This document shows, piece by piece, positions 1 through 5,547 of a stretch of DNA of 11,627 nt. The stretch is from Candidatus Omnitrophota bacterium (GTDB lineage: Bacteria; Omnitrophota; Gorgyraeia; Gorgyraeales; Gorgyraeaceae). Each line of letters opens with the position of its first letter. Position 1 is the stretch's first letter. The stretch is from assembly GCA_018817035.1 (NCBI GenBank), contig JAHIUV010000160.1, forward strand, positions 1-11,627, given 5' to 3'. The position numbers and the translations under genes were made by a program. Under the pieces are notes generated by a model. It did no database searches. It was not told where the DNA came from and saw only the letters and a list, made by a program, of their open reading frames with translations.

Positions 1-341
1 CCGCTATGGTCAAGGGCGCCTTTTATGACGATATTTTCGCGCAGGGTAAGTTTTTTGCCCAATAGTATGGCAAAAAAAGTGGACAATGTCATTATCCCTA
101 ACCCGCCGACCTGCATAAGCAATAAGATCACAAAACGGCCCAGTTGTGAAAAAGCGCTTCCCGTGTCCCTGACAATAAGCCCTGTCACACAAGTAGCGCT
201 CGTAGCTGTAAAAAAAGAATCTACTACGCCTATAGATATGCCGTTCGCGGAACATTGTGGAAGAGCCAACACGAACGCGCCTATAAGTATAGTCACAAGA
301 AAACCAAATATTATTATCTGTGGCGGTTTTAATCTATGCAT
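1..341 (-). CDS. ktrB: KtrB/TrkH-type potassium transporter, 5' part (runs off the window)
   Basis: This is the membrane, ion-conducting subunit of a Ktr/Trk K+ uptake system. The visible 113 residues begin at ATG 341-339 (MHRLKPPQ), preceded by GGAG about 5 nt upstream, and the frame is still open at base 1. Residues about 9-28 are a first membrane helix. Residues 42-55 are the first pore loop, DSFFTATSATCVTGL, containing the CVTGL selectivity-filter signature of the superfamily. Residues about 70-95 are a second membrane helix with QVGGLGIMT, followed by the typical cytoplasmic stretch GKKLTLRENIVIKGALDHS. KtrB is gated by a nucleotide-binding KtrA/TrkA subunit, often encoded next door; that region lies outside the window. 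It is separated from rplT by about 160 nt with its own possible promoter. Family assignment is firm; KtrB rather than TrkH is a preference based on the short N-terminus. Confidence 0.9.
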   Translation of the reverse strand, partial: MHRLKPPQIIIFGFLVTILIGAFVLALPQCSANGISIGVVDSFFTATSATCVTGLIVRDTGSAFSQLGRFVILLLMQVGGLGIMTLSTFFAILLGKKLTLRENIVIKGALDHS

Positions 342-386
342 ATTCTCCACGCTTTGGCTTTGAAACAAATCCCGCTAAGCTAAGAT

Positions 387-392
387 ATTATA
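387..392 (-). promoter_or_regulatory. Possible -10 element for the potassium transporter gene
   Basis: On the minus strand this reads TATAAT, a perfect -10 hexamer, about 46 nt upstream of the transporter ATG. No convincing TTGACA-like -35 is found at 16-18 bp, and there is no extended -10 TGn. The call rests on one hexamer in AT-rich DNA and on the position between two unrelated genes. Confidence 0.35.
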
Positions 393-414
393 ATAAACTC
401 TGCTGACTTTATAT

Positions 415-500
415 CTTCTCGACTTCGTCCCGATACTTCGGGACTCCGCTCGAAGAATATTGTTCAAGCTAACTTTTCAACTACGCTCAGGGTAACGTAG
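415..500. repeat. Intergenic hairpin cluster, likely decayed dispersed repeats
   Basis: This is the most structured part of the 161-nt gap between rplT and the K+ transporter. GTCCCGA (427-433) and TCGGGAC (438-444) form a perfect 7-bp stem with loop TACT, flanked by CTTC/GAAG-containing arms (about 415-456). CTACG (481-485) and CGTAG (496-500) form a second short stem. The motifs resemble the short CTTCGA...CTCCGCTCGAAG and CTACGCTCAGGG elements scattered between genes in many environmental bacterial genomes; that likeness is from memory. The larger hairpin is not followed by a T tract on the minus strand, so it is not a canonical terminator. Confidence 0.4.
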
Positions 501-502
501 AA

Positions 503-850
503 TTATTTCTTTACCGCGTCTACAAGTTTTTTAAACGAGGGGCTATCATTTACTGCCATGTCAGCCAATGTCTTCCTGTTGAGCCGCACCTTTGAGTCGG
601 CCAGGGCTTTCGTGAATTTGCTGTATGATATGCCAAGCTCCTTGCAGGCATTTGAGATCCTTATGATCCACATCCGCCTGAAATCCCTTTTTTTGACTCT
701 CCTGTCCCTTGTAGCATAAGCCATGGATCTTTTTACGGATTCCAAAGTTATCCTGTGCCATTTGCTCCTTCCGGCGCGCTGGCCTTTTGCCATTTTTGAA
801 ACCTTTTTCCTGCGCGCCCTTGATGCCGGTCCATATTTCACACGTGTCAT
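503..850 (-). CDS. rplT: Large ribosomal subunit protein bL20
   Basis: bL20 is an early-assembling 50S protein that binds 23S rRNA. In well-studied bacteria it also represses its own operon translationally. The 115-residue product has the normal length and the basic N-terminal extension (MTRVKYGPASRARRKK). The family core follows: RDRRVKKRDFRRMWIIRIS (residues about 48-66), then LGISYSKF and the terminal LADMAVNDSPSF region. The ATG at 850 follows a GAGGAG Shine-Dalgarno sequence. It is the last gene of thrS-infC-rpmI-rplT, 25 nt after rpmI. No clear L20-binding pseudoknot is visible, so autoregulation is inference from the family. Confidence 0.98.
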   Translation of the reverse strand: MTRVKYGPASRARRKKVSKMAKGQRAGRSKWHRITLESVKRSMAYATRDRRVKKRDFRRMWIIRISNACKELGISYSKFTKALADSKVRLNRKTLADMAVNDSPSFKKLVDAVKK

Positions 851-875
851 CTTTTATCTCCTCTCTTAAGAAACA

Positions 876-1073
876 TTATCCGTAAGGCAATAATTTCTTG
901 GTCAGCTTAGCGACTTTTCCTTCTATGATAACCGCTTTCCTGAGTCCCCTTTTTCTGTTAGAGCTCTTGCAGGTCAACAGATGCCGCCTTCCCGCCTTAA
1001 AACCTCTGAGCTTCCCTTTTTTAGTCAGTTTAAACCTCTTACTAGCGCCCTTATTAGTCTTTAGCTTTGGCAT
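876..1073 (-). CDS. rpmI: Large ribosomal subunit protein bL35
   Basis: bL35 is a small basic 50S protein. The 65-residue product matches the family end to end: MPKLKTNKGASKRFKLT at the start, GKLRGFKAGRRHLLTCKSS in the middle, and KRGLRKAVIIEG with a PYG-type end. The ATG at 1073 is preceded by GGAAAGG. It lies 15 nt after infC and 25 nt before rplT, so the three are almost certainly one transcript and probably translationally coupled. Confidence 0.97.
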   Translation of the reverse strand: MPKLKTNKGASKRFKLTKKGKLRGFKAGRRHLLTCKSSNRKRGLRKAVIIEGKVAKLTKKLLPYG

Positions 1074-1088
1074 ATTTTTACCTTTCCA

Positions 1089-1613
1089 TTATTTTGTTTT
1101 TACTTCTGTTTTCGGCAGGAAATGTACCATTATGCTCCTGCCTTCCCTTTTAGGGCTGCTTTCTACTTCTCCGACCTCGAGAAGATCTAAGACCACCCTG
1201 TCCAAGATTTTTTTTCCAAGATCCATATGGCTCATTTCCCTGCCCCTGAACACCATAGTGACCTGGGCCTTGTCACCTCTTGTTAAAAATTTCTTAAGGT
1301 GATGTATCTTTACCTGATAATCATGTTCCTCTATATTAGGTTTTATCTTTATCTCTTTTGTGTGAACGACCTTTTGATGTTTTCGAGACTCTCTGGACTT
1401 TTTCTCCTGATCGTATTTATACTTACTGTAATCCATTATACGGCACACCGGCGGCCGAGCCTGATCAGCGACTTCCACCAGATCCAACCCGACTTCCTGG
1501 GCTTTCTGTAATGCCTCCTGCGTGGCAACGATCCCCATCTGCTCTCCGTCAGGCCCTATTAACCTTACTTCCTTGATTCTGATCCTGTTATTTACTCTTA
1601 TTTCACGCGAAAT
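1089..1613 (-). CDS. infC: Translation initiation factor IF-3 (likely ATT start)
   Basis: IF-3 binds the 30S subunit, blocks premature 50S joining and proofreads start codon-initiator tRNA pairing. The N-domain (SREIRVNNRIRIKEVRLIGPDG, then ALQKAQEVGLDLVEVA and PPVCRIMDYSKYKY), basic linker and C-domain (IKPNIEEHDYQVKIHHLKKFL ... VTMVFRGREMSH) are intact. The only standard start upstream is GTG at 1622-1620, but that codon lies inside AGGAGGTGATT (1627-1617), a near-perfect anti-SD match. The in-frame codon 8 nt after GGAGG is ATT at 1613-1611, giving 174 aa beginning (M)SREIRVNN. ATT is the known infC start in E. coli, where IF-3 represses its own non-standard start. The SD overlaps the thrS TGA. 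Identity is certain; the start choice is inference. With GTG the protein would be 177 aa. Confidence 0.95.
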   Translation of the reverse strand: MSREIRVNNRIRIKEVRLIGPDGEQMGIVATQEALQKAQEVGLDLVEVADQARPPVCRIMDYSKYKYDQEKKSRESRKHQKVVHTKEIKIKPNIEEHDYQVKIHHLKKFLTRGDKAQVTMVFRGREMSHMDLGKKILDRVVLDLLEVGEVESSPKREGRSIMVHFLPKTEVKTK

Positions 1614-1618
1614 AACAA

Positions 1619-3331
1619 TCACCTCCTGTTTTTAATATCGCCTCTGATCCTATCCAAAAACTCCTCTATGTCTACCGCGCCAAGATCGCCTTCTTTTCTA
1701 GCACGGAGTGAAACCTTACCTGATGCCTGCTCCTTATCCCCTACTATAAGCATGTAGGGAATTTTATTCATCTGGGCCTCTCTTATTTTATACTGGAGTT
1801 TCTCGTTTCTTTTGTCAGCCTCTGTTCTTATGTTTTCGCCCTGTAATTTTTCAAGTATACTGTCAGCATAATCATGCGATCTGTCGGTGATCGGAACCAC
1901 GACTGCCTGTACGGGGCTGAGCCATACAGGGAACGCTCCGGCATAATGTTCGATAAGCGTCCCGATAAAACGTTCCATACTGCCGAGGATAACCCTATGA
2001 AGAACCACGGGCCTTTCCTTTTTGCCTTCTTTTGACACATACGTCAGGTCAAATCTCTCAGGCAACGCAAAATCACATTGCACTGTCGCGCACTGCCATG
2101 ACCTGCCAAGCGCGTCTTTTATCATAATGTCTATCTTTGGGCCGTAAAAAGCGCCTTCACCTTCATTCACCTCGTATGCCGTGCCCTTAGCGTCAAGCGC
2201 GTTCTTTAAAGCCTTGGTTGCCTGTTCCCACATATCAAGGCTACCTATGTATTTTGGAGGACGCGTAGAAAGATCTATCTGGTATTCGTTGAAGCCAAAG
2301 ACTTTCATTGTGTCAAAAACAAAATCTATGACACCGATTATTTCTTTTTCGGCCTGCTCCGGCAGGCAAAATATATGCGCGTCGTCCTGAGTAAAACCCC
2401 TGACGCGTAACAGTCCGTGCAACACTCCTGATTTTTCCCTCCTGTGAACGTTGCCCAGCTCAAAATACCTGATAGGAAGATCCCTGTAGCTGCGTATCTT
2501 TGATTTATAAATAATCATATGCGCCGGACAATTCATGGGCTTTAGCGCGTATTCCTCTCCCTCGACTTTAAATATATACATATTCTCTTTGTAATATTCA
2601 TAATGTCCGGAAGTGACCCATATATCTGATTTGAGAATATGAGGGCCCATGACTATCTGATACCCTCGTCTCAGGTGCTCTCCTTTTACATAATCCTCCA
2701 CCAGCATCCTTAAAAGCGCGCCCTTGGGATGAAAAAAAACAAGGCCCGGGCCTACTTCGTCATGGATGCTGAAAAGGTCCAGGTCTTTACCGATCTTTCT
2801 GTGGTCCCTTTTTTTTGCTTCTTCCCTGAGCCGCAGAAAATTTCTCAGTTCTTTACCACTGCCAAAGCATGTCCCGTATATACGCTGGAGCATGGGATTG
2901 GTTTCCAGGCCATGCCAGTACGCGCCCGCGATGCTCAATAACTTAAACGCTTTGATATCCCCCGTGGACTTAACATGAGGGCCCTTGCACAGGTCCGCGA
3001 ATTTTCCATGCCTGTAAACAGAGACTGTATCCTCTTTAAGATTGTTTATCAATTCTATTTTGTAAGGCTCATTCTTGAATAGCTTAAGCGCTTCTTCTTT
3101 AGAGATCTCTTCCTGCTTAAACTCTGAGTTTGCCTTTATTATCTTTGCCATCTCTGTTTCTATTTTTTCAAGGTCTTCGGGCACAAAACCATCCTGTTTT
3201 TCAAAATCATAATAGAACCCATTCTCTATAGCAGGCCCTATCCCCAATTTTACCTTTGGGAATATCTGCTTAACAGCATCTGCCATTATATGAGAACAGC
3301 TATGTCGTAACGCATCCAGATTTTCAGCCAT
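1619..3331 (-). CDS. thrS: Threonine-tRNA ligase without the N-terminal TGS domain
   Basis: This class II synthetase charges tRNA-Thr. The 570-aa product from ATG 3331 begins directly in the editing domain (MAENLDALRHSCSHIMADAV); the roughly 60-residue TGS domain of standard ~640-aa ThrRS is absent. Editing residues are visible: H10 and H14 of HxxxH, and C115 and H119 of CKGPH. In the catalytic core, MNCPAHM (C268), DDAH (H319) and VLHRVILGSMER (H445) match the Zn ligands, and ELGNVHRREKSG is class II motif 2. The HGTP anticodon-binding domain occupies about 468-565. A TTG codon 12 triplets upstream (3367) is in frame but falls inside a leader hairpin and has no SD, whereas the ATG follows AAGGA. 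The gene heads thrS-infC-rpmI-rplT and its TGA overlaps the infC SD. Confidence 0.97.
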   Translation of the reverse strand: MAENLDALRHSCSHIMADAVKQIFPKVKLGIGPAIENGFYYDFEKQDGFVPEDLEKIETEMAKIIKANSEFKQEEISKEEALKLFKNEPYKIELINNLKEDTVSVYRHGKFADLCKGPHVKSTGDIKAFKLLSIAGAYWHGLETNPMLQRIYGTCFGSGKELRNFLRLREEAKKRDHRKIGKDLDLFSIHDEVGPGLVFFHPKGALLRMLVEDYVKGEHLRRGYQIVMGPHILKSDIWVTSGHYEYYKENMYIFKVEGEEYALKPMNCPAHMIIYKSKIRSYRDLPIRYFELGNVHRREKSGVLHGLLRVRGFTQDDAHIFCLPEQAEKEIIGVIDFVFDTMKVFGFNEYQIDLSTRPPKYIGSLDMWEQATKALKNALDAKGTAYEVNEGEGAFYGPKIDIMIKDALGRSWQCATVQCDFALPERFDLTYVSKEGKKERPVVLHRVILGSMERFIGTLIEHYAGAFPVWLSPVQAVVVPITDRSHDYADSILEKLQGENIRTEADKRNEKLQYKIREAQMNKIPYMLIVGDKEQASGKVSLRARKEGDLGAVDIEEFLDRIRGDIKNRR

Positions 3332-3346
3332 GACCTGATCCTTTTC

Positions 3347-3387
3347 CTTAACTTCACAAAACTGCAATGCACTAATGTGAAGTTAAG
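3347..3387 (-). promoter_or_regulatory. Inverted repeat in the thrS leader (candidate operator or attenuator)
   Basis: CTTAACTTCACA (3347-3358) and TGTGAAGTTAAG (3376-3387) form a perfect 12-bp stem with a 17-nt loop. On the thrS strand the hairpin ends 15 nt before the ATG, just upstream of the GGAAAAGGATC Shine-Dalgarno region. It begins 12 nt after the tRNA-Val CCA end. A T tract does not follow it, so it is not a rho-independent terminator. E. coli thrS is translationally autoregulated through leader hairpins near its SD; an equivalent role here is inference, and I see no clear anticodon-loop mimic. Confidence 0.5.
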
Positions 3388-3399
3388 CGATAAAAAATA

Positions 3400-3476
3400 T
3401 GGTGGGCCCAAGAGGACTCGAACCTCTGACCTCTTCCATGTCAAGGAAGCGCGCTATCCAACTGCGCCATGAGCCC
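3400..3476 (-). tRNA. tRNA-Val (anticodon GAC)
   Basis: The minus strand folds into a full cloverleaf. The acceptor is GGGCTCA paired with TGGGCCC, then A73 and an encoded CCA. The D arm is GCGC/GCGC with loop AGTTGGATA. The anticodon stem CTTCC/GGAAG holds loop TTGACAT (anticodon GAC). The T arm is AGAGG/CCTCT with loop TTCGAGT. It is 77 nt including CCA. It lies 64 nt after tRNA-Leu and 68 nt before the thrS ATG, so it may be co-transcribed with thrS. Confidence 0.95.
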
Positions 3477-3540
3477 ATCCACTTCGTATCAATTGCATTG
3501 CTACAAAGCTTGAACACGAAAGTATTCAAGCGAAGTAGAA

Positions 3541-3628
3541 TGGTGCCGAGAGTGGGATTCGAACCCACACGGGCTTTAGGCCCAACGGATTTTAAGTCCG
3601 TATTGTCTGCCAGTTCCAACATCTCGGC
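3541..3628 (-). tRNA. tRNA-Leu (anticodon TAA)
   Basis: This is a class II tRNA of 88 nt with encoded CCA. The acceptor GCCGAGA pairs perfectly with TCTCGGC. The anticodon stem ACGGA/TCCGT holds loop CTTAAAA (anticodon TAA). A variable arm with stem GGGC/GCCC follows, and the T arm is GTGGG/CCCAC with loop TTCGAAT. Only 2 nt separate it from the CCA of tRNA-Cys, so both must come from one precursor. Confidence 0.95.
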
Positions 3629-3630
3629 CT

Positions 3631-3705
3631 TGGAGGCGACGATGGGATTTGCACCCATGTATAACGGTTTTGCAGACCGCTCCCTTGCTACTTGGGTACG
3701 CCGCC
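3631..3705 (-). tRNA. tRNA-Cys (anticodon GCA) with unusual elbow bases
   Basis: The acceptor GGCGGCG pairs with CGTCGCC, followed by U73 (the Cys identity discriminator) and an encoded CCA; length is 75 nt. The anticodon stem GCGGT/ACCGT holds loop CTGCAAA (anticodon GCA). The D arm is CCC/GGG with loop AAGTAGCAA, and the T arm is ATGGG/CCCAT with loop TGCAAAT. In standard numbering, position 18 is A rather than G, and position 55 is G rather than U. Both partners of the universal G18-pseudouridine55 contact have therefore changed. The 5' end directly abuts the stop codon of the upstream endonuclease gene. Confidence 0.92.
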
Positions 3706-4377
3706 CTAATTTAAATTTAATTGCCTTAATGCGCTTTGATAAAAATCATACTTTCTTTTTAAATAGAGATAATCCTCTATGTCTCTATAAAGAAAGTTTA
3801 AAACCTTTCTGGCCTTTGAACTTCTATAAACTAACTGAAAACTCTTGTTGCTCTTATAAAAATTTGGCCCATCTATATTGCAATGTTTTTGCAAAGATTC
3901 ATCTAAAGTTCTTAAAAATTTACTGCTTCCTGATGTAAAAATAGCCTTTAGTCTCTTGTTGTTTTTGTTTTTCTTGTATTTATCTATGACCACGCTACCA
4001 TCTCCGTCAAAATACCCTCTGATAAAATCAGACAGATAAAACTCCGGAATCCTGGGAAACTCCATAGTTAAAGATTTTCTTGGAAACAGGCCGAGTTTTT
4101 CCAGATCATTATAGACAGTATGACTGCCTATTCTTAAAAAATACATTGCCTTTCTTTTTCCATGCTTGGCAAACTTGATTATTGTATGGCTAGAGCCCAT
4201 AAGATGTCTTATGCTATCAACAAATGAACGATCTATGCTGGAAAATCTGATATATTTACCTCTTATATAAGTTGAATTTTCAAGACTGCCGTCAGCAAAC
4301 AAACAGCCTAATACATAGGCCATTTTCCTCGACCACTCTTTAAAAAAATTATAATCAACCTTATACTTTATACCCAT
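3706..4377 (-). CDS. Free-standing LAGLIDADG homing endonuclease-like protein
   Basis: The 223-aa product has two LAGLIDADG-type motifs, AYVLGCLFADGS (residues about 20-31, acidic D29) and FIRGYFDGDGSV (about 118-129, acidic D126). Their spacing is that of a single-chain, two-motif enzyme that makes double-strand breaks at long target sites. The C-terminal third is Lys/Tyr-rich (KYKKNKNNKRLK ... LYLKRKYDFYQSALRQLNLN). The ATG at 4377 lacks a clear SD; a TTG three codons upstream (4386) is the alternative. The gene is visibly more AT-rich than its neighbours, consistent with transfer. It begins right after a terminator T tract, and its TAG ends at the base before tRNA-Cys. It is not within an intron or intein in this window. 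A transcription-factor-like use of the fold, as in WhiA, is a less likely alternative. Confidence 0.85.
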   Translation of the reverse strand: MGIKYKVDYNFFKEWSRKMAYVLGCLFADGSLENSTYIRGKYIRFSSIDRSFVDSIRHLMGSSHTIIKFAKHGKRKAMYFLRIGSHTVYNDLEKLGLFPRKSLTMEFPRIPEFYLSDFIRGYFDGDGSVVIDKYKKNKNNKRLKAIFTSGSSKFLRTLDESLQKHCNIDGPNFYKSNKSFQLVYRSSKARKVLNFLYRDIEDYLYLKRKYDFYQSALRQLNLN

Positions 4378-4380
4378 GTA

Positions 4381-4422
4381 AAACAAAAACGTGTAACCCT
4401 GGCAAAAATACGGCTACACGTT
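4381..4422 (-). terminator. Rho-independent terminator after the pseudopilin gene
   Basis: On the minus strand, AACGTGTAGCC (4422-4412) pairs with GGTTACACGTT (4398-4388) in an 11-bp stem with one G-U pair and a 13-nt loop. TTTTTGTTT follows immediately. It lies 20 nt after the pseudopilin stop and would end the ndk-to-pseudopilin transcript before the endonuclease and tRNA genes. Confidence 0.75.
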
Positions 4423-4442
4423 GTTAAAAAATGCTCTATTCA

Positions 4443-4901
4443 TTAAAGCGGCGAAGACCATTTTCCGCCTGAAGCGGAATTCCACTTTACATGCCCTCCG
4501 ACATACAAAACATTCCCGCCCTGTCCGCCATGGTTTTCCGGCTTATCACAGGCTATGGCCGTGTCTGAATCAGACGATTCCGTAAGCCCGGTTTTATACA
4601 GATAATCCCCGCTATCCGCGCTGGTAGGAGCATCGTTTGGGCTTGATGGGCATTTAAAAACATCCAGAGTATCTATATATCCGCCATCTATAAGATTCTG
4701 GAGGCTTTTAGGAAATCTTTCTAAATTATCAGTTGAATACATGTGCAGGGCAAGTCCTATCTGTTTAAGATTATTCATACAGCTGGTGCGCCTTGCTCTT
4801 TCGCGCGCCTGGCCTATCGCAGGAAGCAACATTCCGGCCAATATGCCTATGATAGCTATTACAACCAGCAGTTCAATTAAAGTAAACCCTCGTTTTTTCA
4901 T
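4443..4901 (-). CDS. Type II/IV pseudopilin-like protein with N-terminal methylation motif
   Basis: This is a 152-aa inner-membrane/pilus-type subunit. The N-terminus MKKRG|FTLIELLVVIAIIGI is a class III prepilin signal: cleavage after G5, F6 methylated, E10 as mature Glu5, and a hydrophobic helix (6-26) for membrane anchoring and filament assembly. A short variable domain contains C41, C84 and C118. The C-terminus HGGQGGNVLYVGGHVKW (124-140) resembles the prepilin-associated H-X9-DG motif, but with ten intervening residues and GG in place of DG. The ATG lies 1 nt after the coaB stop, with AAGGAAGGA inside the coaB 3' end, so it is translated from the same message. Its specific role (secretion pseudopilus, type IV pilus or surface protein) cannot be told. 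Confidence 0.85.
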   Translation of the reverse strand: MKKRGFTLIELLVVIAIIGILAGMLLPAIGQARERARRTSCMNNLKQIGLALHMYSTDNLERFPKSLQNLIDGGYIDTLDVFKCPSSPNDAPTSADSGDYLYKTGLTESSDSDTAIACDKPENHGGQGGNVLYVGGHVKWNSASGGKWSSPL

Positions 4902-4902
4902 A

Positions 4903-5547
4903 TTAATCCTTCCTTTCTAAATACCATAACGCTTCTATTTTGTCAAGCAAAACCTGAGCTATATATGTCTTTGATTTATTGTTTATATATAAGCTATGTC
5001 CTGTCCTGTCCATTATTATAACATCTAACTTATTACAGCCAAAAGGGTTATGTCGTTTTGTAAGTCTGTTAGCTACTATAATATCCAAATTTTTGCTTTT
5101 TAGCTTTTTTTTGGAGTTTTTGACGAGTCCTTCTGTCTCTAAGCTAAATCCTATGAATAACTTAGATTTTTTATATCCAACTATTTCTTTTAACAGATCT
5201 TTGTTAGGGACTAAGTCGATCGTTATTTTTTTTCTTCTTTTTATTTTTTTCTCGGACGTTTTGTCAGGCCTGAAATCAGCCACAGCAGCGCACATCACCA
5301 GGCAGTCGGCATTCTTGATCTCTTTTTTGAGCGCCCCGGATAACTCATCAGTTGTTTCTATTGGGATGAATTTTTTGACCTTTGGAGGCTTTAAACCAAC
5401 AGGGCCGCTTATAAGAACAACAGAATGTTTTCTCCTGAAAGCAGCCTCAGCGATCTTATAGCCCATATAGCCTGTTGATCTATTTGAAATAAACCTGACA
5501 GGATCGAGCGATTCGATAGTCGGCCCTGCGGTAACAATTATTTTAAT
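4903..5547 (-). CDS. coaB: Phosphopantothenate-cysteine ligase (CoaB), non-standard start
   Basis: CoaB joins 4'-phosphopantothenate and cysteine, the second step of CoA synthesis. An ATG at 5466 starts MGYKIAEAAF, but the same frame is open further upstream and encodes the essential N-terminus (KIIVTAGPTIESLDPVRF, then ISNRSTGY), so 5466 is internal. The in-frame stop TAG lies at 5556-5554. Between it and KIIVTAGPT there is no ATG, GTG or TTG; the best codon is ATT at 5547-5545, giving 214 aa, a normal CoaB length. AGAGG lies about 10 nt upstream. AAVADFRP, the Lys-rich loop KKIKRRKK and DLVPNKDLL are typical. The frame overlaps the coaC stop (TAA 5540-5538). A -1 slip from coaC would give a CoaBC fusion. 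Confidence 0.9.
   Translation of the reverse strand: MKIIVTAGPTIESLDPVRFISNRSTGYMGYKIAEAAFRRKHSVVLISGPVGLKPPKVKKFIPIETTDELSGALKKEIKNADCLVMCAAVADFRPDKTSEKKIKRRKKITIDLVPNKDLLKEIVGYKKSKLFIGFSLETEGLVKNSKKKLKSKNLDIIVANRLTKRHNPFGCNKLDVIIMDRTGHSLYINNKSKTYIAQVLLDKIEALWYLERKD

Noticed and set aside
10..363. An 81-residue minus-strand frame and a 112-residue plus-strand frame at the left edge
   Set aside because: Both are out-of-frame shadows of the partial KtrB/TrkH gene, whose own frame is uninterrupted from 341 to the edge. I first suspected a frameshift at the T7 run (about 72-78), but the base count keeps the transporter frame intact.
427..444. Rho-independent terminator for rplT
   Set aside because: The hairpin is sound but is followed on the minus strand by GAAGTCGAGAAG rather than a T tract.
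3332..3367. A 12-codon N-terminal extension of ThrS from a TTG codon
   Set aside because: It is too short to be a TGS domain, lies within the leader hairpin and has no SD; the ATG at 3331 is better placed.
3508..3531. Hairpin GCTTGAA/TTCAAGC between tRNA-Leu and tRNA-Val as a terminator
   Set aside because: The stem is only 7 bp with a 10-nt loop and only three T residues follow; it may be a processing structure but is not a convincing terminator.
3383..3938. Open frames on both strands across the tRNA cluster (for example one starting MVGPRGLEPLTSSM)
   Set aside because: These are the well-known spurious translations of tRNA genes; the region folds into three complete tRNAs and the upper part is the antisense of the endonuclease gene.
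3631..4386. A LAGLIDADG-bearing intron interrupting a tRNA
   Set aside because: tRNA-Cys, tRNA-Leu and tRNA-Val are all complete and uninterrupted, and no tRNA half or split reading frame lies on the other side of the endonuclease gene.
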